A DNA stretch of 64,000 nucleotides, taken from contig JAEOAD010000052.1 of NCBI GenBank assembly GCA_036365145.1, forward strand, positions 15,680,501-15,744,500, in the 5' to 3' direction. Origin of the DNA: Orientallactaga sibirica (taxonomy: Eukaryota > Chordata > Mammalia > Rodentia > Dipodidae). The notes under the pieces are model-generated. The model was not told the DNA's origin and ran no database searches. It was given only the letters and a program-made list of their open reading frames with translations. Of this stretch, positions 10,255 to 20,694 are shown piece after piece. The stretch's first letter is position 1. Every line of letters starts with the position of its first letter. Both the position numbers and the translations under genes were made by a program.

Positions 10255-10575
10255 GTAAAACATTTTATAGAAAACATTTCCTTACCAAATAGGATCTGTG
10301 TTGTTCATCTGATGTTGCTTGGCATCAGGACTGAATGCTTTCTGTTCCACAAGCTTCCCATGCCTTATATTCTAATTCCCCAGCTCTTGGACACGTGGTA
10401 GATAGACTGTCCTCTGCTGGAGGTCCTGTGGCAACATCAAGGGTTTAATTTCTTATCCAATTTGAACCACTTCCAGTTTTACATTTACTGAAGACACATC
10501 CCTGTGAGGTGCTTTTCTAATCAAAGGATTTTTATTATATCTTTCCCCCAAATAGACATACTTTTACATTTTTAC
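10255..10575. other. Unidentified single-copy sequence
   Basis: Nothing recognised. Confidence 0.3.
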
Positions 10576-10582
10576 TTTTTTT

Positions 10583-10733
10583 GGGGGGTGGGGTGTCAAG
10601 GTAGGGTCTCACTCTAGCTCAGGCTAACCTGGAATTCATTATGTAGTCTCAGGATGGCCTTGAACTCACAGCCATCTTCCTACCTCTGCCTCCTGAGTAC
10701 TGGGATTAAAGGCATGGGCCACCATGCCCAGCC
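10583..10733 (-). repeat. B1 SINE
   Basis: Starts with a G-rich patch (TTTTTTGGGGGGTGGGGTG) in the tail. Confidence 0.88.
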
Positions 10734-10740
10734 TAAAAGC

Positions 10741-11055
10741 ATTTTTTTTTTTTTTTTGATGAGAGAGAGAGAGAGAATTGGTGTGCCAGAGCCTCTAGCC
10801 ACTGCAATTGAACTCCAGATGTGTGTGCCACCTTGTGCACATGTGTGACCAGTTTTTGTTAGACCGTTGAGGCCTGCTGAGATGTGTCACTTTTGAGACT
10901 CTGACCCTTTGGCAGAGAACATTCTGTGATTAGGTTCTAGCAACCCCACAGGGAGTTGAACCTGAGACCTTGTTGTTAGGCTAGGTTAAGGCAAGCACCA
11001 AATGTGTCACTTTAGACTCTGGTGGGTTCTAAGTTGAACCCATCTATCCAGCCAT
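10741..11055 (-). repeat. DIP SINE mosaic
   Basis: Starts as a normal reversed DIP. After CACATGTGTGACC it turns into 200 bases in which TGTGTCACTTTWGA-GACTCTG and AGTTGAACC occur twice, an internally rearranged copy. Confidence 0.6.
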
Positions 11056-11062
11056 CTATTAA

Positions 11063-11315
11063 AAATATTTTTAAATATATTTTATTCATTTATTTGAGAG
11101 AGAGAAAGAGGGAGAGAGAGAGAGAGAGAATGGGTGCGCCAGGGCCTCCAGTCACTGTAATCAAACTCCAGATGTGTGTATCACCTTGTGCCTATGTACA
11201 ACCTTATGCATGCACCACCTTGTGCATCTGGCTTATGTGGGATCTGGGGAGTTGAACATGGGTCCTTAGGCTTTGCAGACAAGCTCCTTAGCTACTAAGC
11301 CATCTCTCCAGGCCC
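11063..11315 (-). repeat. DIP SINE, internal duplication
   Basis: CACCTTGTGC occurs twice (about 11182 and 11217), lengthening the body. Confidence 0.85.
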
Positions 11316-11330
11316 CCATTTTGATTTTTT

Positions 11331-11480
11331 TTTGTTTTTTTTCGAGGTAGGGTCTCACCCTAGCCCACGTTGACCTGGAATTCACTAGATAGTCTCAGGG
11401 TGGTTTCGAACTCATGGCGATCCTCCTACTTCTGCCTCCTCAGTGCTGGGATTAAAGGCATGTGCCACCAAACCCAGCTC
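11331..11480 (-). repeat. B1 SINE
   Basis: Ends CCAAACCCAGC. Confidence 0.9.
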
Positions 11481-11537
11481 TTTCTTTCTTTCTCTTTCTT
11501 CTCTCTCTCTCTCTTTCTTTCTTTCTTCTTTCTTTTT
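11481..11537. repeat. C/T-rich microsatellite
   Basis: CTTT and CT units. Confidence 0.85.
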
Positions 11538-11815
11538 TTATGATGTAGGACTTCACTATGTACTCTCAGGGTGACCTTGAACTCACAGAGGTCCTCTTAC
11601 TTCTGCCTCCAGAGTGCTGGGATTAAAGACGTGCACCACCACGCTCAGCTAAAAAATTTTTTTCTTTTGTTTTTTGTTTTTGAGTTAGGAACTTACTCTA
11701 GCTCAGGCTGACCTGGAATTCATTATGTAGTCTCAGGGTGGTTTTGAACTCACGGCGATCCTCCCATATCTACCTCCCGAGTGCTGGGATGAAAGGTGTG
11801 CACCACCACACCCTG
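11538..11815 (-). repeat. Two B1 SINEs
   Basis: 11538-11652 is 3'-short (starts TGATGTAGGACTTCAC). 11667-11815 is full. Confidence 0.88.
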
Positions 11816-11819
11816 ATTT

Positions 11820-12262
11820 AAAAATTTTTTTAATTTATTTATTTGAGAGCGACAGACAGAGAAAGAGGCAGATAGAGAATGGGCACACCAGGGCCTTCAG
11901 CCACTGCAAACGAACTCCAGATGCATGTGCCACCTTGTGCATCTGGCTTAGGTGGGTCCTGGGGAATTGAACCTTGAACTTGGGTCCTCAGGCTTCTCAG
12001 GCAAGTGCTTAACTACTAAGCCATCTCTCCGGGCCCCTAATATTTAAAAAAATTTTTTGGTTTTTTATTTTTATTTATTTATTTGAGTGAGGGAAAGAGG
12101 CTGAGAGAAAGAATGGGCAGGCCAGGGCCTCCAGCCACTGTAGACGAACTCCAGATGCATGCACCGCCTTGTGCATCTGGATTATGTGGGTCCTGGGGAA
12201 TCAAACCGAGGTCCTTTGGCTTTGCAGGCAAATGCCTTAACCACTAAGCCATCTCTCTAGCC
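11820..12262 (-). repeat. Two DIP SINEs, same orientation
   Basis: 11820-12037 and 12045-12262, each with a full head ending in CTCTCC/CTCTCT-GGC/AGCCC. Confidence 0.9.
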
Positions 12263-12279
12263 CTAAAATTTTTTTGGTA

Positions 12280-12340
12280 GTGTAGGATAAACCCAAGACC
12301 TCAAGCATGCTCAACATGTGCTCTACAACTTAATATCTGT
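12280..12340 (-). repeat. Possible ID remnant
   Basis: ACCCAAGACCTCAAGCATGC and GTGCTCTACAACTTAATATC. Confidence 0.35.
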
Positions 12341-12409
12341 TCCTTGAATACTACATTTCCAGAAAAGAATAGGAACTCATAAGTTCCAATTTCAAAAATT
12401 CTGTAAGAA

Positions 12410-12640
12410 GGGCTGGAGAGATGGTTTAGTGGTTAAGGCACTTGCCTGCAAAGCCTAAGGACCCATGTTAGACTCCAGATCCCACAGAAGCCAGATGCAC
12501 AAAGGTGAGGTAAGTGCAAGGTCACACATGTCCACTAGGTGGTGCAAACATCTGGAGTTTGATTTCAGTGGCTGAGGCCCTGGGGCCCATTCTCTCTCTC
12601 TCTCTCTCTCTCCCCCTCACTCTCTAAAATAGAAATAAAA
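12410..12640 (+). repeat. DIP SINE, long subfamily variant
   Basis: Middle insert CAAGGTCACACATGTCCACTAGGTGGTGC replaces the usual GGTGGCGCATGC (compare by sub-motif). Confidence 0.8.
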
Positions 12641-12682
12641 TAAAATAAAATAAATAAAATAAAATAAAATAAAATAAAATAT
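12641..12682. repeat. (AAATA)n
   Basis: A-rich pentamer tract from the DIP tail. Confidence 0.9.
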
Positions 12683-12690
12683 GAGAGAGA

Positions 12691-12821
12691 GAAGCCACCC
12701 TGAGACTACATAGTTAATTCCAGGTCAGCCTGGACCAGAGTGAGACCCTACCTTGCAAAACCAAAATAAATAAATAAATAAAATAAAATAAAATAAAATA
12801 AAATAAAATAAAATAAAATAT
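12691..12821 (+). repeat. B1 3' half with (AAATA)n tail
   Basis: Begins GCCACCCTGAGACTACATAG. Tail about 58 bases. Confidence 0.88.
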
Positions 12822-12984
12822 TTGAGAGAGAGAAGCAGATAGAGAAAGAGAGAATGGGTGTACCAGAACCTTCAGACATATGTGCCACCTTGTGCATCTG
12901 GTTTCTGTGGGTCCTGGGAAATCCAACCTGGGTTTTTTGGCTTTGCAGGCAAGCGCCTTAACGGTTAAACCATCCCTCCAACCC
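12822..12984 (-). repeat. DIP SINE, short body
   Basis: GAACCTTCAG joins ACATATGTGCCACC. Confidence 0.85.
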
Positions 12985-13006
12985 CGACCTTTATTTATTT
13001 ATTTAT

Positions 13007-13147
13007 TTTGTTTTTTTGAGGTAGGGTCTTGCTCTAACCCAGGCTGACCTGGAATTCACTATGTAGTCTCCGGGTGTCCTCAAACTTACAGACAGCAATC
13101 CTCCTACCTCTGCCTGCTGGGATCAAAGGCGTGCGCCCCCACATCTG

Positions 13148-13178
<31 letters not shown>
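13007..13178 (-). repeat. B1 SINE with flanking poly(T)
   Basis: Carries the unusual TGCCTGCTGGGATCAAAGG, also found inside the next DIP. Confidence 0.88.
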
Positions 13179-13317
13179 GGGTTTTTGACCTCCACTGTTT
13201 GAATGTTTGCCTTTTGACTCTGCCAGACCATCTCAGTGAACCCTGGCTCTATTTCAATTGTCCACAAGGCTGACCTGGATGATTAACTGGCTCTCCCTTG
13301 TAGTCATTCAGTTAAGT

Positions 13318-13337
13318 GTCCTTTTAAAATTGTTTGT

Positions 13338-13376
<39 letters not shown>

Positions 13377-13510
13377 TTTTCAAGCAGAGAGAGAGATAGA
13401 AGAGAGACAGAGAGAATCCTCCTACCTCTGCCTGCTGGGATCAAAGGCGTGAACCTGGGTCCTTTGGTGTCACAGGCCCGCCTCAGCTGCTAAGCCATCT
13501 CTCCAGCCTT
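13318..13510 (-). repeat. DIP SINE containing a B1-derived patch
   Basis: 13415-13451 is identical to B1 bases 13097-13133 and replaces the central DIP body. DIP sequence resumes with AACCTGGGTCCTTTGG. Confidence 0.85.
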
Positions 13511-13524
13511 CTTCTTTCTTTTTT

Positions 13525-13840
13525 TTTTTTAATATTATTTATTTGAGAGAGAGAAAGAGGCAAAGAGAGAGGGAGAAGAATGGGCACGTCTCGGCATCCA
13601 GCCACTGAAACAAACTCAGGCTGTGCATCTGGCCACTGTCCTTGAATGTTTGGCTTTGCAGGCAAATGCCTTTGCCATCTCTCCAGCCCAGTAAAAATCT
13701 TTATTTATTGATTTCAGTGAACCAGAGAGAGAGAGAAAGAAGGCACACCAGGGCCTCCAGCTGCAAGCGAACTCCAGATATTATTTACATGGGTACAATT
13801 GTCCACATGGGCAAGTGTCCCTATCTATCTCTCCAGCCTC
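13525..13840 (-). repeat. Two degenerate DIP SINEs
   Basis: 13525-13690 (AGGCATCCAGCCACTGAAAC, deleted) and 13694-13840 (GCACACCAGGGCCTCCAGC, deleted). Confidence 0.7.
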
Positions 13841-14015
13841 TAAAAGTCTTTTGAACTTAAGGTTGTTGACATAACCATCTCTCCAGCCCTCTCTTTTCTT
13901 TTTATTTATATTTATTTATTTCAGGTGGGCGCACCAGGGCCTCCAGCCACTGCAAACAAAGGCAGAGACCCACCTTGTAAATGGGTACTGGGAATCAAGC
14001 CTCGAACTGGAGTCC
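13841..14015 (-). repeat. DIP fragments
   Basis: A head end (CCATCTCTCCAGCCC, about 13876) and a partial body at 13903-14015. Confidence 0.65.
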
Positions 14016-14252
14016 TTTTAAAATTGTTTGTTTGTTTGTTTTATTTATTATTTATTTATTTATTTAGCAAGAGAAAGAGATAGAAGAGAGGCAGACACAG
14101 AGAGAATGGGCACACCAGGGCCTCCAGCCATTGCAAACGAACTCCAGATGTATGTGCCCCCATCTGAATCTGGGTCCTGGAGAATTGAACCGAGATCTTG
14201 TGGCTTGGCAGGCAAACGCCTTAACCGCTAAGCCATTTCTCCAGTGCTCTTT
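14011..14252 (-). repeat. DIP SINE, local duplicate of 13318-13510
   Basis: Shares the left flank TCCTTTTAAAATTGTTTGTTT and the AGATAGAAGAGAG tail with 13318-13510 but lacks the B1 patch. Confidence 0.85.
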
Positions 14253-14267
14253 TCTTTTCTTTTTTTT

Positions 14268-14460
14268 TTTTTAATTATTTTTATTTATTTGAGAGAGAAA
14301 GAAAGAAAGCTGCAGATAGAGTGAGAGAATGGGCTCACCAAGGTCTGTAGCCACTGCAAATAAACTCCAGACATCTGATTTACATGGGTCCTGGGGAAAC
14401 AAACTTAAGTCCTTTGGCTTTGTAGGCAATGCCTTAACTGCTAGGCCATTTCTCCAGCCC
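14268..14460 (-). repeat. DIP SINE
   Basis: Head GCCATTTCTCCAGCCC. Confidence 0.88.
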
Positions 14461-14473
14461 TAAATTCCCTTTT

Positions 14474-14616
14474 TTTTTGGGGGGGGGTCTTTCTCACTCT
14501 GGCTCAGGCTGACCTGGAATTCACTATGTAGTCTCAGGGTGGCCTCAAACTCAGAGCAATCCTCCTACCTCTACCTCCCAAGTGCTAGAATTAAAGATGT
14601 GTGTCACCATGCTCAG
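14474..14616 (-). repeat. B1 SINE
   Basis: TSD CTAAATTCCCTTT on both sides (about 14461 and 14620). Confidence 0.92.
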
Positions 14617-14698
14617 CTCTAAATTCCCTTTCTAAAAACCTATTCATTTTATTGGTTCTGTTCTTTAAAAAAGAAAAAAAAACCCTAACACACATATT

Positions 14699-14870
14699 TT
14701 CTTTCTTTCTTTTCTTTCTTTTTATTTTTATTTTTATTTTTTTGGTTTTTCAAGGTAGGGTCTCACTCTGGCCCAGGCTGACCTGGAATTAACTATGCAA
14801 TCTCAGGTGGCCTTGAACTCATTACCTCTGCCTCCTGAGTGCTGGGATTAAAGGCGTGCGCCACCACTTT
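14699..14870 (-). repeat. (CTTT)n, (TTTTA)n and B1 SINE
   Basis: B1 14745-14870, missing CACGGCGATCC. Confidence 0.85.
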
Positions 14871-14910
14871 CTTTTTTTTTTCTTTTTTAAAAAAATTTTT
14901 TTTTTTTTGA

Positions 14911-15034
14911 AGCCAGTGGTGGTGCGCCTTTAATCCCAGCACTTAGGAGGTTGAGGTAGGAGGATTGGAGGAGTTGAGATGAGTTCAAAGGTCACCCTGA
15001 GACCACATACCAAAAAAAAGCCAAAAAAAAAAAA
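14911..15034 (+). repeat. B1 SINE, 3'-short
   Basis: GCCAGTGGTGGTGCGCC to CCTGAGACCACATA, then an A-run. Confidence 0.8.
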
Positions 15035-15035
15035 A

Positions 15036-15337
15036 AAAAAATTTTGAGGTGGAGTCCCACTTGAGCTCAGGCTGACCTGTAACTCACTCTATAGTCCCAG
15101 GCTGAACTCAAACTCATAGAGATCCTCCTACCTCTGTCTCCTGAGTTCTGGGATTAAAGGTGTGTGCCACCATGGCCAGCCCAATAAAATAATTATTATT
15201 TTGATTTTTTGAGGTAGAGTCTTGCTCTAGCCCAGGCTGACCTGGAATTAGTCTTAGCCTGGCCTTGAACTCACAGTGATCCTTCTACTTCAGCCTCCAG
15301 AGTACTGGGATTAAAGGCATGCACCACCATGCTGAGC
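15036..15337 (-). repeat. Two B1 SINEs
   Basis: 15036-15181 and 15203-15337; the second lacks part of CACTATGTAGTC. Confidence 0.85.
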
Positions 15338-15339
15338 TG

Positions 15340-16329
15340 TTTTTCTCTCTGCTTGTATCTGTGGAAATAAACAGCTCCGCCACTGATGGAACTTTCCCCT
15401 GGATCTGCAAGCTTGATATAGACCTCTTCCTCCCATATACTATGCCAGTTTGGATGTTTGTCCCAGCAATGTGTACTACACTGGGCTAAAGGCTGATCTT
15501 TTCACACCCACAATTGTGAAACAGCATCCATTTCTCCCACAAAATTGGCCTGCCTGACTAGTACTTCCAGGTACAGCCAGTTCAGATCTCTAAAACTGTC
15601 AACAACCTTGGGGACACAGAGAACTGCTAACAAAAATAGCTATCGCATCTGAGGAGCCCCAAATCGCTCCTCCCTTCAACTTTATAATGAGTTCCTGTCA
15701 TTCTTGCAGTGTGATCAGTTGAGAAAAGCCAGCAGCACTAACCGGCCGCTAGATCCTCTACTAAAACAATGTGTGTATCTGTGTAGATAAGGCTCTTGGG
15801 CTGAGTGCTAGGGTTACTAACCACAGCCCTTTAACATCTGTTGAGTGAGCGCCCAGTTCCTGTCAGCTGAATCATTTCGGGTGCTTCCAGCAGAATGAAC
15901 AGAACACCCAACAGAAAGCAGTTCACACAGTGAGGACATGCATTGTGTCACAGAACAAAGTGTCTGGAGAAGAGAGATCCAGAGCTGCCTTGTTCAGAAG
16001 TTCAGAGCTCTAGCTTGCTCTCTGACTTTCCCCTTCCTGGTGAAGAGAAACTTCTGCTGTTCCCAGCACCAGATCTTCACATGAGATCATTGAAGGAAGG
16101 AAGGAAGGTCACTGCACTTGTCCCCTTCTGTTCTGGCTTGAATGAGGAGGAAAATCTGTCCCACAAGTCTCCGGTGGATGTCCCCTCAGCCCTACTGGAT
16201 CACAAATGTTACATACCCACTCCCAAATCCATCCCTGACAACGGGTGAGAACTCTATTAGGCTTACTTGAGCGTGTTCATTTTCAGTGTTTTGAGAATAG
16301 GGTTGTCTTCAAAAACAAAGTGGGGTGGT
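15340..16329. other. Single-copy-looking region
   Basis: About 1 kb of non-SINE sequence. The 101-codon frame at 15943-16248 has no recognised domain or flanking splice signals I trust. An old dispersed repeat may occupy the left part (AAACAGCTCCGCCACTG, TGTTTGTCCCAGCAATG). Confidence 0.4.
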
Positions 16330-16528
16330 GGTGGAGAGTTGGGTTAGCAGTTAAGGAACTTGCCTACAAAACCAAAGAACTCAGGTTTGATTCCCCAGTA
16401 CCCATGTAAAGCCAGATGCACAGTGGTGCAAGCGTCCAGAGTTTGTTTGCAGTGGCTGGAGGCCCTGGCTTGCCCATTCTCTCTCTATCTGCCTCTCTTA
16501 AATAAATAAATCATATATATATATATAT
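16330..16528 (+). repeat. DIP SINE with (TA)n
   Basis: Tail AAATAAATCATATATATATA. Confidence 0.88.
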
Positions 16529-16970
16529 AATTTTTATTTATTTATTTGAGAGAGAGAGAGAGATACAGAAATAGTCAGGAAGAGAGAGAGAGAGAGAGAA
16601 GGAATGGGCATGCCAGGGCCTCCAACCACTGCAAATGAACTCCAGATGCGTGCGCCCCCTTGTGCATCTGGCTAACATAAGTCCTAGGGAGTCAAACCTG
16701 GGTCCTTTGGCTTTTCAGGCAAGCACCTTAACTGCTAAGCCATCTCTCCAGCCCTAAAATATAATTTTTAATTAAATTAAATTAAATTTATTTGAGAGAG
16801 GGAGGGAGGGAGAGAAACAGAGAGACAGAATGGGCACACCAGCCATTGAAATTGAACTCTAGATGCATGTATCACCTTGTGCAGATAGCTTATGAGGATT
16901 CTGAGGAATCAAACCTGGGTTCTTTGGCTTTCCAGGTAAGTCCCTTAACCACTAATCCATCCTTCCAGCC
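16529..16970 (-). repeat. Two DIP SINEs
   Basis: 16529-16755 is full. 16760-16970 is diverged with an AATTAAATTAAATT tail. Confidence 0.88.
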
Positions 16971-16979
16971 CCAAAATGT

Positions 16980-17151
16980 TTTTTTTTTTTTTTTTTTTTT
17001 TTTTTTTGATTTTTCAAGGTAGGGTCTCACTCTGGTCCAGGCTGACCTAGAATTCACTATGTAGTCTCAGGGTGGCCTCGAACTCTTGGCGATCCTCCTA
17101 CCTCTGCCTCCCGAGTGCTGGGATTAAAGGTGTGCGTCACCACGCCCGGCT
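16980..17151 (-). repeat. B1 SINE with poly(T)
   Basis: TSD CCAAAATGT at 16971-16979 and 17152-17160. Confidence 0.95.
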
Positions 17152-17195
17152 CCAAAATGTATTTTTTTAAAGGCAGCTGGCTTTGAACTTTTTTT

Positions 17196-17311
17196 AGTTT
17201 AGTTTAGTTTAGTTTAGTTTAGTTTAGTTTAGTTTGGTTTAGTTTGGTTTGGTTTGGTTTGGTTTGGTTTGGTTTGGTTTGGTTTGGTTCGGTTCAGTTT
17301 AGTTTAGTTTT
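17196..17311. repeat. (TTTAG)n-(TTTGG)n pentanucleotide tract
   Basis: About 10 AGTTT units change to about 10 GGTTT units and back to AGTTT; probably the decayed T-tail of the next B1. Confidence 0.95.
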
Positions 17312-17450
17312 TCATCATAGGGTCTCACTTTAGTCCTGGCTGACCTGGAATTCACTCTGTAGTCTCAGGCTGGCCTTGAACTTACAGTGATCCTCCCACC
17401 TCTGCCTCACGAGTGCAGGGATTAAAGGTGTGTACCACCAAGCCCACCTT
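17312..17450 (-). repeat. B1 SINE
   Basis: Ends CACCAAGCCCACC. Confidence 0.88.
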
Positions 17451-17459
17451 CCTCTTTAT

Positions 17460-17780
17460 TTTGTGTGTGTACATATAATGTGTGTGGCATGTGTGTGAGT
17501 GTGGGCATGCACTTCCCACAGTGCATATGTGGCAATCAAGGATAACTGGGTGTTGGTCCTTGCCTTCCACTTAGTTTGAGGCAGGCTCTCTCTTGTTTAC
17601 TGCTATGCTTGCCAGGCTAGCTGGCCCCACAGGCTTCTGGGAAATTGTACTGTCTCCCTTCTCATAGTAGGCACACTGGAATGACAGATGTCTGCCTTTA
17701 CGTGGATTCTGAGGATCAGAACTCAAGTGTTCACACTTGTGCAGTAAGTACTTGACCCACTGAGCCATCTCCCTGGCCCT
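17460..17780 (-). repeat. Old B3-like SINE with GT-rich end
   Basis: Reversed tRNA head GACCCACTGAGCCATCTCC at the right. TCAGAACTCAAGTG and a GTGTGT-rich left end are as in B3. The middle is unrecognised. Confidence 0.45.
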
Positions 17781-17789
17781 TGCTTTTTT

Positions 17790-17985
17790 TAAGTAGTTTT
17801 ATTTATGTGCAAGTAGACAGAGACAGAAAAAGAATGGGTGTGCCAGGGCCTCTACCCACTGCAAATGAGCTCCAGATGCATGTTCCACCTTGTGCATCTG
17901 GTTCTACGTGGGTACTGGGGAACTGAACTCAGGTCATTAGGTTTTGCAGGAAAGTGCCTTAACTGCTGAGCCATCTCTCCAGCCC
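17790..17985 (-). repeat. DIP SINE
   Basis: Ends CATCTCTCCAGCCC. Confidence 0.9.
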
Positions 17986-17995
17986 CCAGCCCTTG

Positions 17996-18286
17996 GTTTT
18001 TTTATTTTATTTTATTTTATTTTATTTTATTTTATTTTATTTTATTTTATTTTATTTTTTGGAGAGAGAGACAGAGAGAGAGAGGGAGACAGATCGAGAT
18101 GGTCGCGCCAGCAGTGTCTCAGCTGCTGTGAACGAAATCCAGATGCGTGCGCCCCCTTGTGGTCAAATGCAGCATTGCGCCCTTGCATCACTTTGCGTCT
18201 GGCTGAACGTGGGACCTGGAGATTGGAACTGGGTTCTTAGGCTTAGCAGGCAGGCGCCTTAACCACTAAGCTATCTCTCCAGCCCC
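17996..18286 (-). repeat. DIP SINE, long subfamily, with (TTTTA)n tail and CTCF-like motif
   Basis: Tail of 12 pentamers. GCGCCCCCTTGTGG at 18149-18162. Bounded by CCCAGCCCTTG on both sides. Confidence 0.93.
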
Positions 18287-18289
18287 CAG

Positions 18290-18297
<8 letters not shown>

Positions 18298-18322
<25 letters not shown>

Positions 18323-18468
18323 TGGTTTTTCAAGGTAGGGTCTCACTCTTTGTCCAGGCTGACCTGGAATTAGCTATGTAGTCTCAGGGTGGCCTCGAAC
18401 TCATGGCAATCCTCCTACCTCTGCCTCCCGAGTGCTGGGTTTAAAGGCGTGTGCCACCACGCCGGGCC
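18298..18468 (-). repeat. B1 SINE with poly(T)
   Basis: Bounded by CCCAGCCCTTG at about 18286 and 18470, the same target word as the neighbouring DIP. Confidence 0.93.
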
Positions 18469-18479
18469 CCAGCCCTTGA

Positions 18480-18690
18480 TTTTTGAAACAGGATCTCAGC
18501 AAACCTGGAGCTCACTGGTTCATTCAGCTTCCCAGCACTGACGTTACAAGTGCATGGCACTGTATTCACTTTTTTTCCTGAGGTGGGGTCTCACTCTGGC
18601 CCAGGCTGACCTGAAATTCTCTATGGAGTCTCAGGCTGGCCTCAAACTCACAGCAGTTCTCCCACCTCCACCTCTGCCTTATTTCCTCAC
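18480..18690 (-). repeat. Old B1-like element and partial B1
   Basis: 18480-18570 diverged; 18575-18690 recognisable to ACTCACAGCAGTTC. Confidence 0.65.
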
Positions 18691-18732
18691 CAGACTCTGT
18701 ACTCTGTAGCTTTAGCCTTGATTTAAAAAGTC

Positions 18733-19013
18733 TAGGGAGGCAGAGGTAGGAGGATCACTGTGAGTTCAAGGCCACCCTGAGACTACATAGTGAATTCCAG
18801 GGCAGCTTGGACTAGAGTGAAACCCTACCTCCAAACACCAAAAAAAAAAAAAAAAAAAAAACTTTAGCCGGGCATGGTGGCGCACGCCTTTAATCCCAGC
18901 ACTCGGGAGGCAGAGGTAAAAGGATTACCGTAAATTCGAGGCCACCCTGAGACTACATAGTGAATTCCAGGTCAGCCTGAGCTAGAGTGAGACCCTACCT
19001 AAAAAAAAAAAAA
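18733..19013 (+). repeat. Two B1 SINEs
   Basis: 18733-18861 is 5'-truncated at GGGAGGCAGAGG. 18866-19013 is full, starting GCCGGGCATGGTGG. Confidence 0.9.
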
Positions 19014-19164
19014 AAGTCTGGCGTTTTCATCATATGAGCATGGGTGTGACCAGAGCATGTGTGTGTGGTGGTGGTGGGGTTGTTCGAAGGCAGTTTTTAA
19101 TTTGTTTTCTTGCTTGATGCAGCTCCTCACTCTGGCCCTGCTGATTCTTTTGACTTTTGTTTTG

Positions 19165-19258
19165 ACTATGTAGTCTCAGGGTGGCCTTGAACTACAGCGA
19201 TCCTCCTACTTCTGCCTCCCAATTTCTGGGATTAAAGGTGTGCACCACCACTCGCGTC
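19165..19258 (-). repeat. B1 fragment
   Basis: GACTATGTAGTCTCAGGGTGG to CACCACTCGCG. Confidence 0.75.
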
Positions 19259-19274
19259 TCTTAAATTTTTAAAA

Positions 19275-19505
19275 AATATTTTATTTTATTTTATTTTTAT
19301 TTATTTATCTGAGAGAGAGATACAGAAATAGGCATGGAGAGAGAGAGAGAGAGAGAATGGGCGTGCCAGGGCCTCCAGCCACTGCAAACGAACTCCAGAC
19401 GCGTGCACCTCCTTGTGCATCTGGCTTACATGGGCCCTGGGGACTTGAGCCTCGAACCAGAGTCCTTAGGCTTCACAGGCAAGCACTTAACCACTTCTCC
19501 AGCCC
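19275..19505 (-). repeat. DIP SINE
   Basis: Short head (TTAACCACTTCTCCAGCCC). Confidence 0.88.
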
Positions 19506-19802
19506 AATTTTTTTTTTTTAATTTTTAGGTTCTTTTTTTTTTTTCTTTTGGCTTTTTTTTTTTTTTTTTTTTTCTTTTTTTTTTCTTTTGGCTTTAAATA
19601 TATATATATTTGAGAGAGAATGAAGCCAGCAGAGAGACAAAGAGACACAGAGAGAGAATGCCAGAGACTCCAGCCACTGCAAATGAACTCCAGAAGCATG
19701 AGCCACCTTGTGCATCTGGCTTTACATGGGTACTGGGGAACTGAGCTCAGGTTCTTAGGCTCTGCAGGCAAGTGCCTTAACCCCTGAGCCATCTCTCCAG
19801 CC
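19506..19802 (-). repeat. T-rich tract and DIP SINE
   Basis: CTTTTGGCTTT occurs twice in the T-tract. DIP from about 19600. Confidence 0.85.
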
Positions 19803-19822
19803 TTTTGGCTTAAAAAAATATT

Positions 19823-19975
19823 GCCAGGCATGGTGGCACCTGGCTTTAATCTCAGCACTTGGGAGGCAGAGGTAGGAAGATTGCTGTGAGTTCAAGGCCA
19901 CCCTGAAACTACATAGTGAATTCCAGGTCAGCCTGGGCTAGAGTGAGACCATACTGCAAAAAAAAAAAAAAATTT
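19823..19975 (+). repeat. B1 SINE
   Basis: Ends GAGACCATACTGC and an A-tail. Confidence 0.9.
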
Positions 19976-19984
19976 TTTTTTGAA

Positions 19985-20168
19985 CTGGAGAGATGGCTCA
20001 GCGGTTAAGGCACTTGCCTGCAAAGCCAAAGGACCCAGGTTCAATTCCCTAGGACCCACATAAGCCAGATATACAAGGAAGCACACACATCTAGAGTTTG
20101 GCGTGCCCATTCTTTCTCTCTCGCTCTCTAAAATAAATAAAATTAAATATTATATATATATATATATA
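19985..20168 (+). repeat. DIP SINE, deleted, with (TA)n
   Basis: ATCTAGAGTTTGG joins CGTGCCCATTC. Confidence 0.88.
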
Positions 20169-20169
20169 A

Positions 20170-20315
20170 TTACTGTGTGTTGGTGCATTCCTTTATTTAA
20201 TCCCAACACTTTGGGAGGCAGAGCTAGGAGAATTGCCATGAATTGGAGGCCTGCATGGAGCTACAAAATGAGTTTCAGATCAGCTTGGGCTAGAGTGAGA
20301 CCCCACCTTGAAAAA
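20170..20315 (+). repeat. B1 SINE, diverged
   Basis: GTGTTGGTGCATTCC to GACCCCACCTTG. Confidence 0.8.
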
Positions 20316-20325
20316 ACATTTTTTT

Positions 20326-20528
20326 TCTTGTGGTAGAGAAAGAGAGAGAGAAAGAAAAGGAGACCGTAGGTATGCCAGAGCCTATTGCTGCTGCAAACGA
20401 ACTCCAGATGCATGATGCATGCACTAATTTGTGCATCTGGCTTTACTTTACATGGATACTGGGAACCAAACTCAGGCAACAGGTTTTGCAAGCAGGTGCC
20501 TTTAACTACTGGACATCTTCCCAACCCC
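20326..20528 (-). repeat. DIP SINE
   Basis: Contains a small CATGATGCATGC duplication. Confidence 0.85.
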
Positions 20529-20548
20529 AGCACATTTTAAAAAATATA

Positions 20549-20693
20549 GCCGGGCGTGGTGGTGCATGCCTTTAATCCCAGCACTTGGGACACAGAGGTA
20601 GGAGGATCACCGTGAGTTCAAGGCCACCCTGAGACTACATAGTTAATTCCAGGTCAGCCTGGACCAGAGTGAGACCCTACCCTGAAAAACCAA
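20549..20693 (+). repeat. B1 SINE
   Basis: GCCGGGCGTGGTGGTGCATGC to CCTACCCTGAAAAACC. Confidence 0.93.
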
Positions 20694-20694
20694 T

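Noticed and set aside
15943..16248. 101-codon open frame in SINE-free DNA
   Set aside because: No recognisable domain, no homolog that I know, no clear splice or promoter context. Length is compatible with chance.
17196..17311. TTTAG repeats as interstitial telomere sequence
   Set aside because: The vertebrate telomere unit is TTAGGG. This is a pentamer derived from a SINE T-tail.
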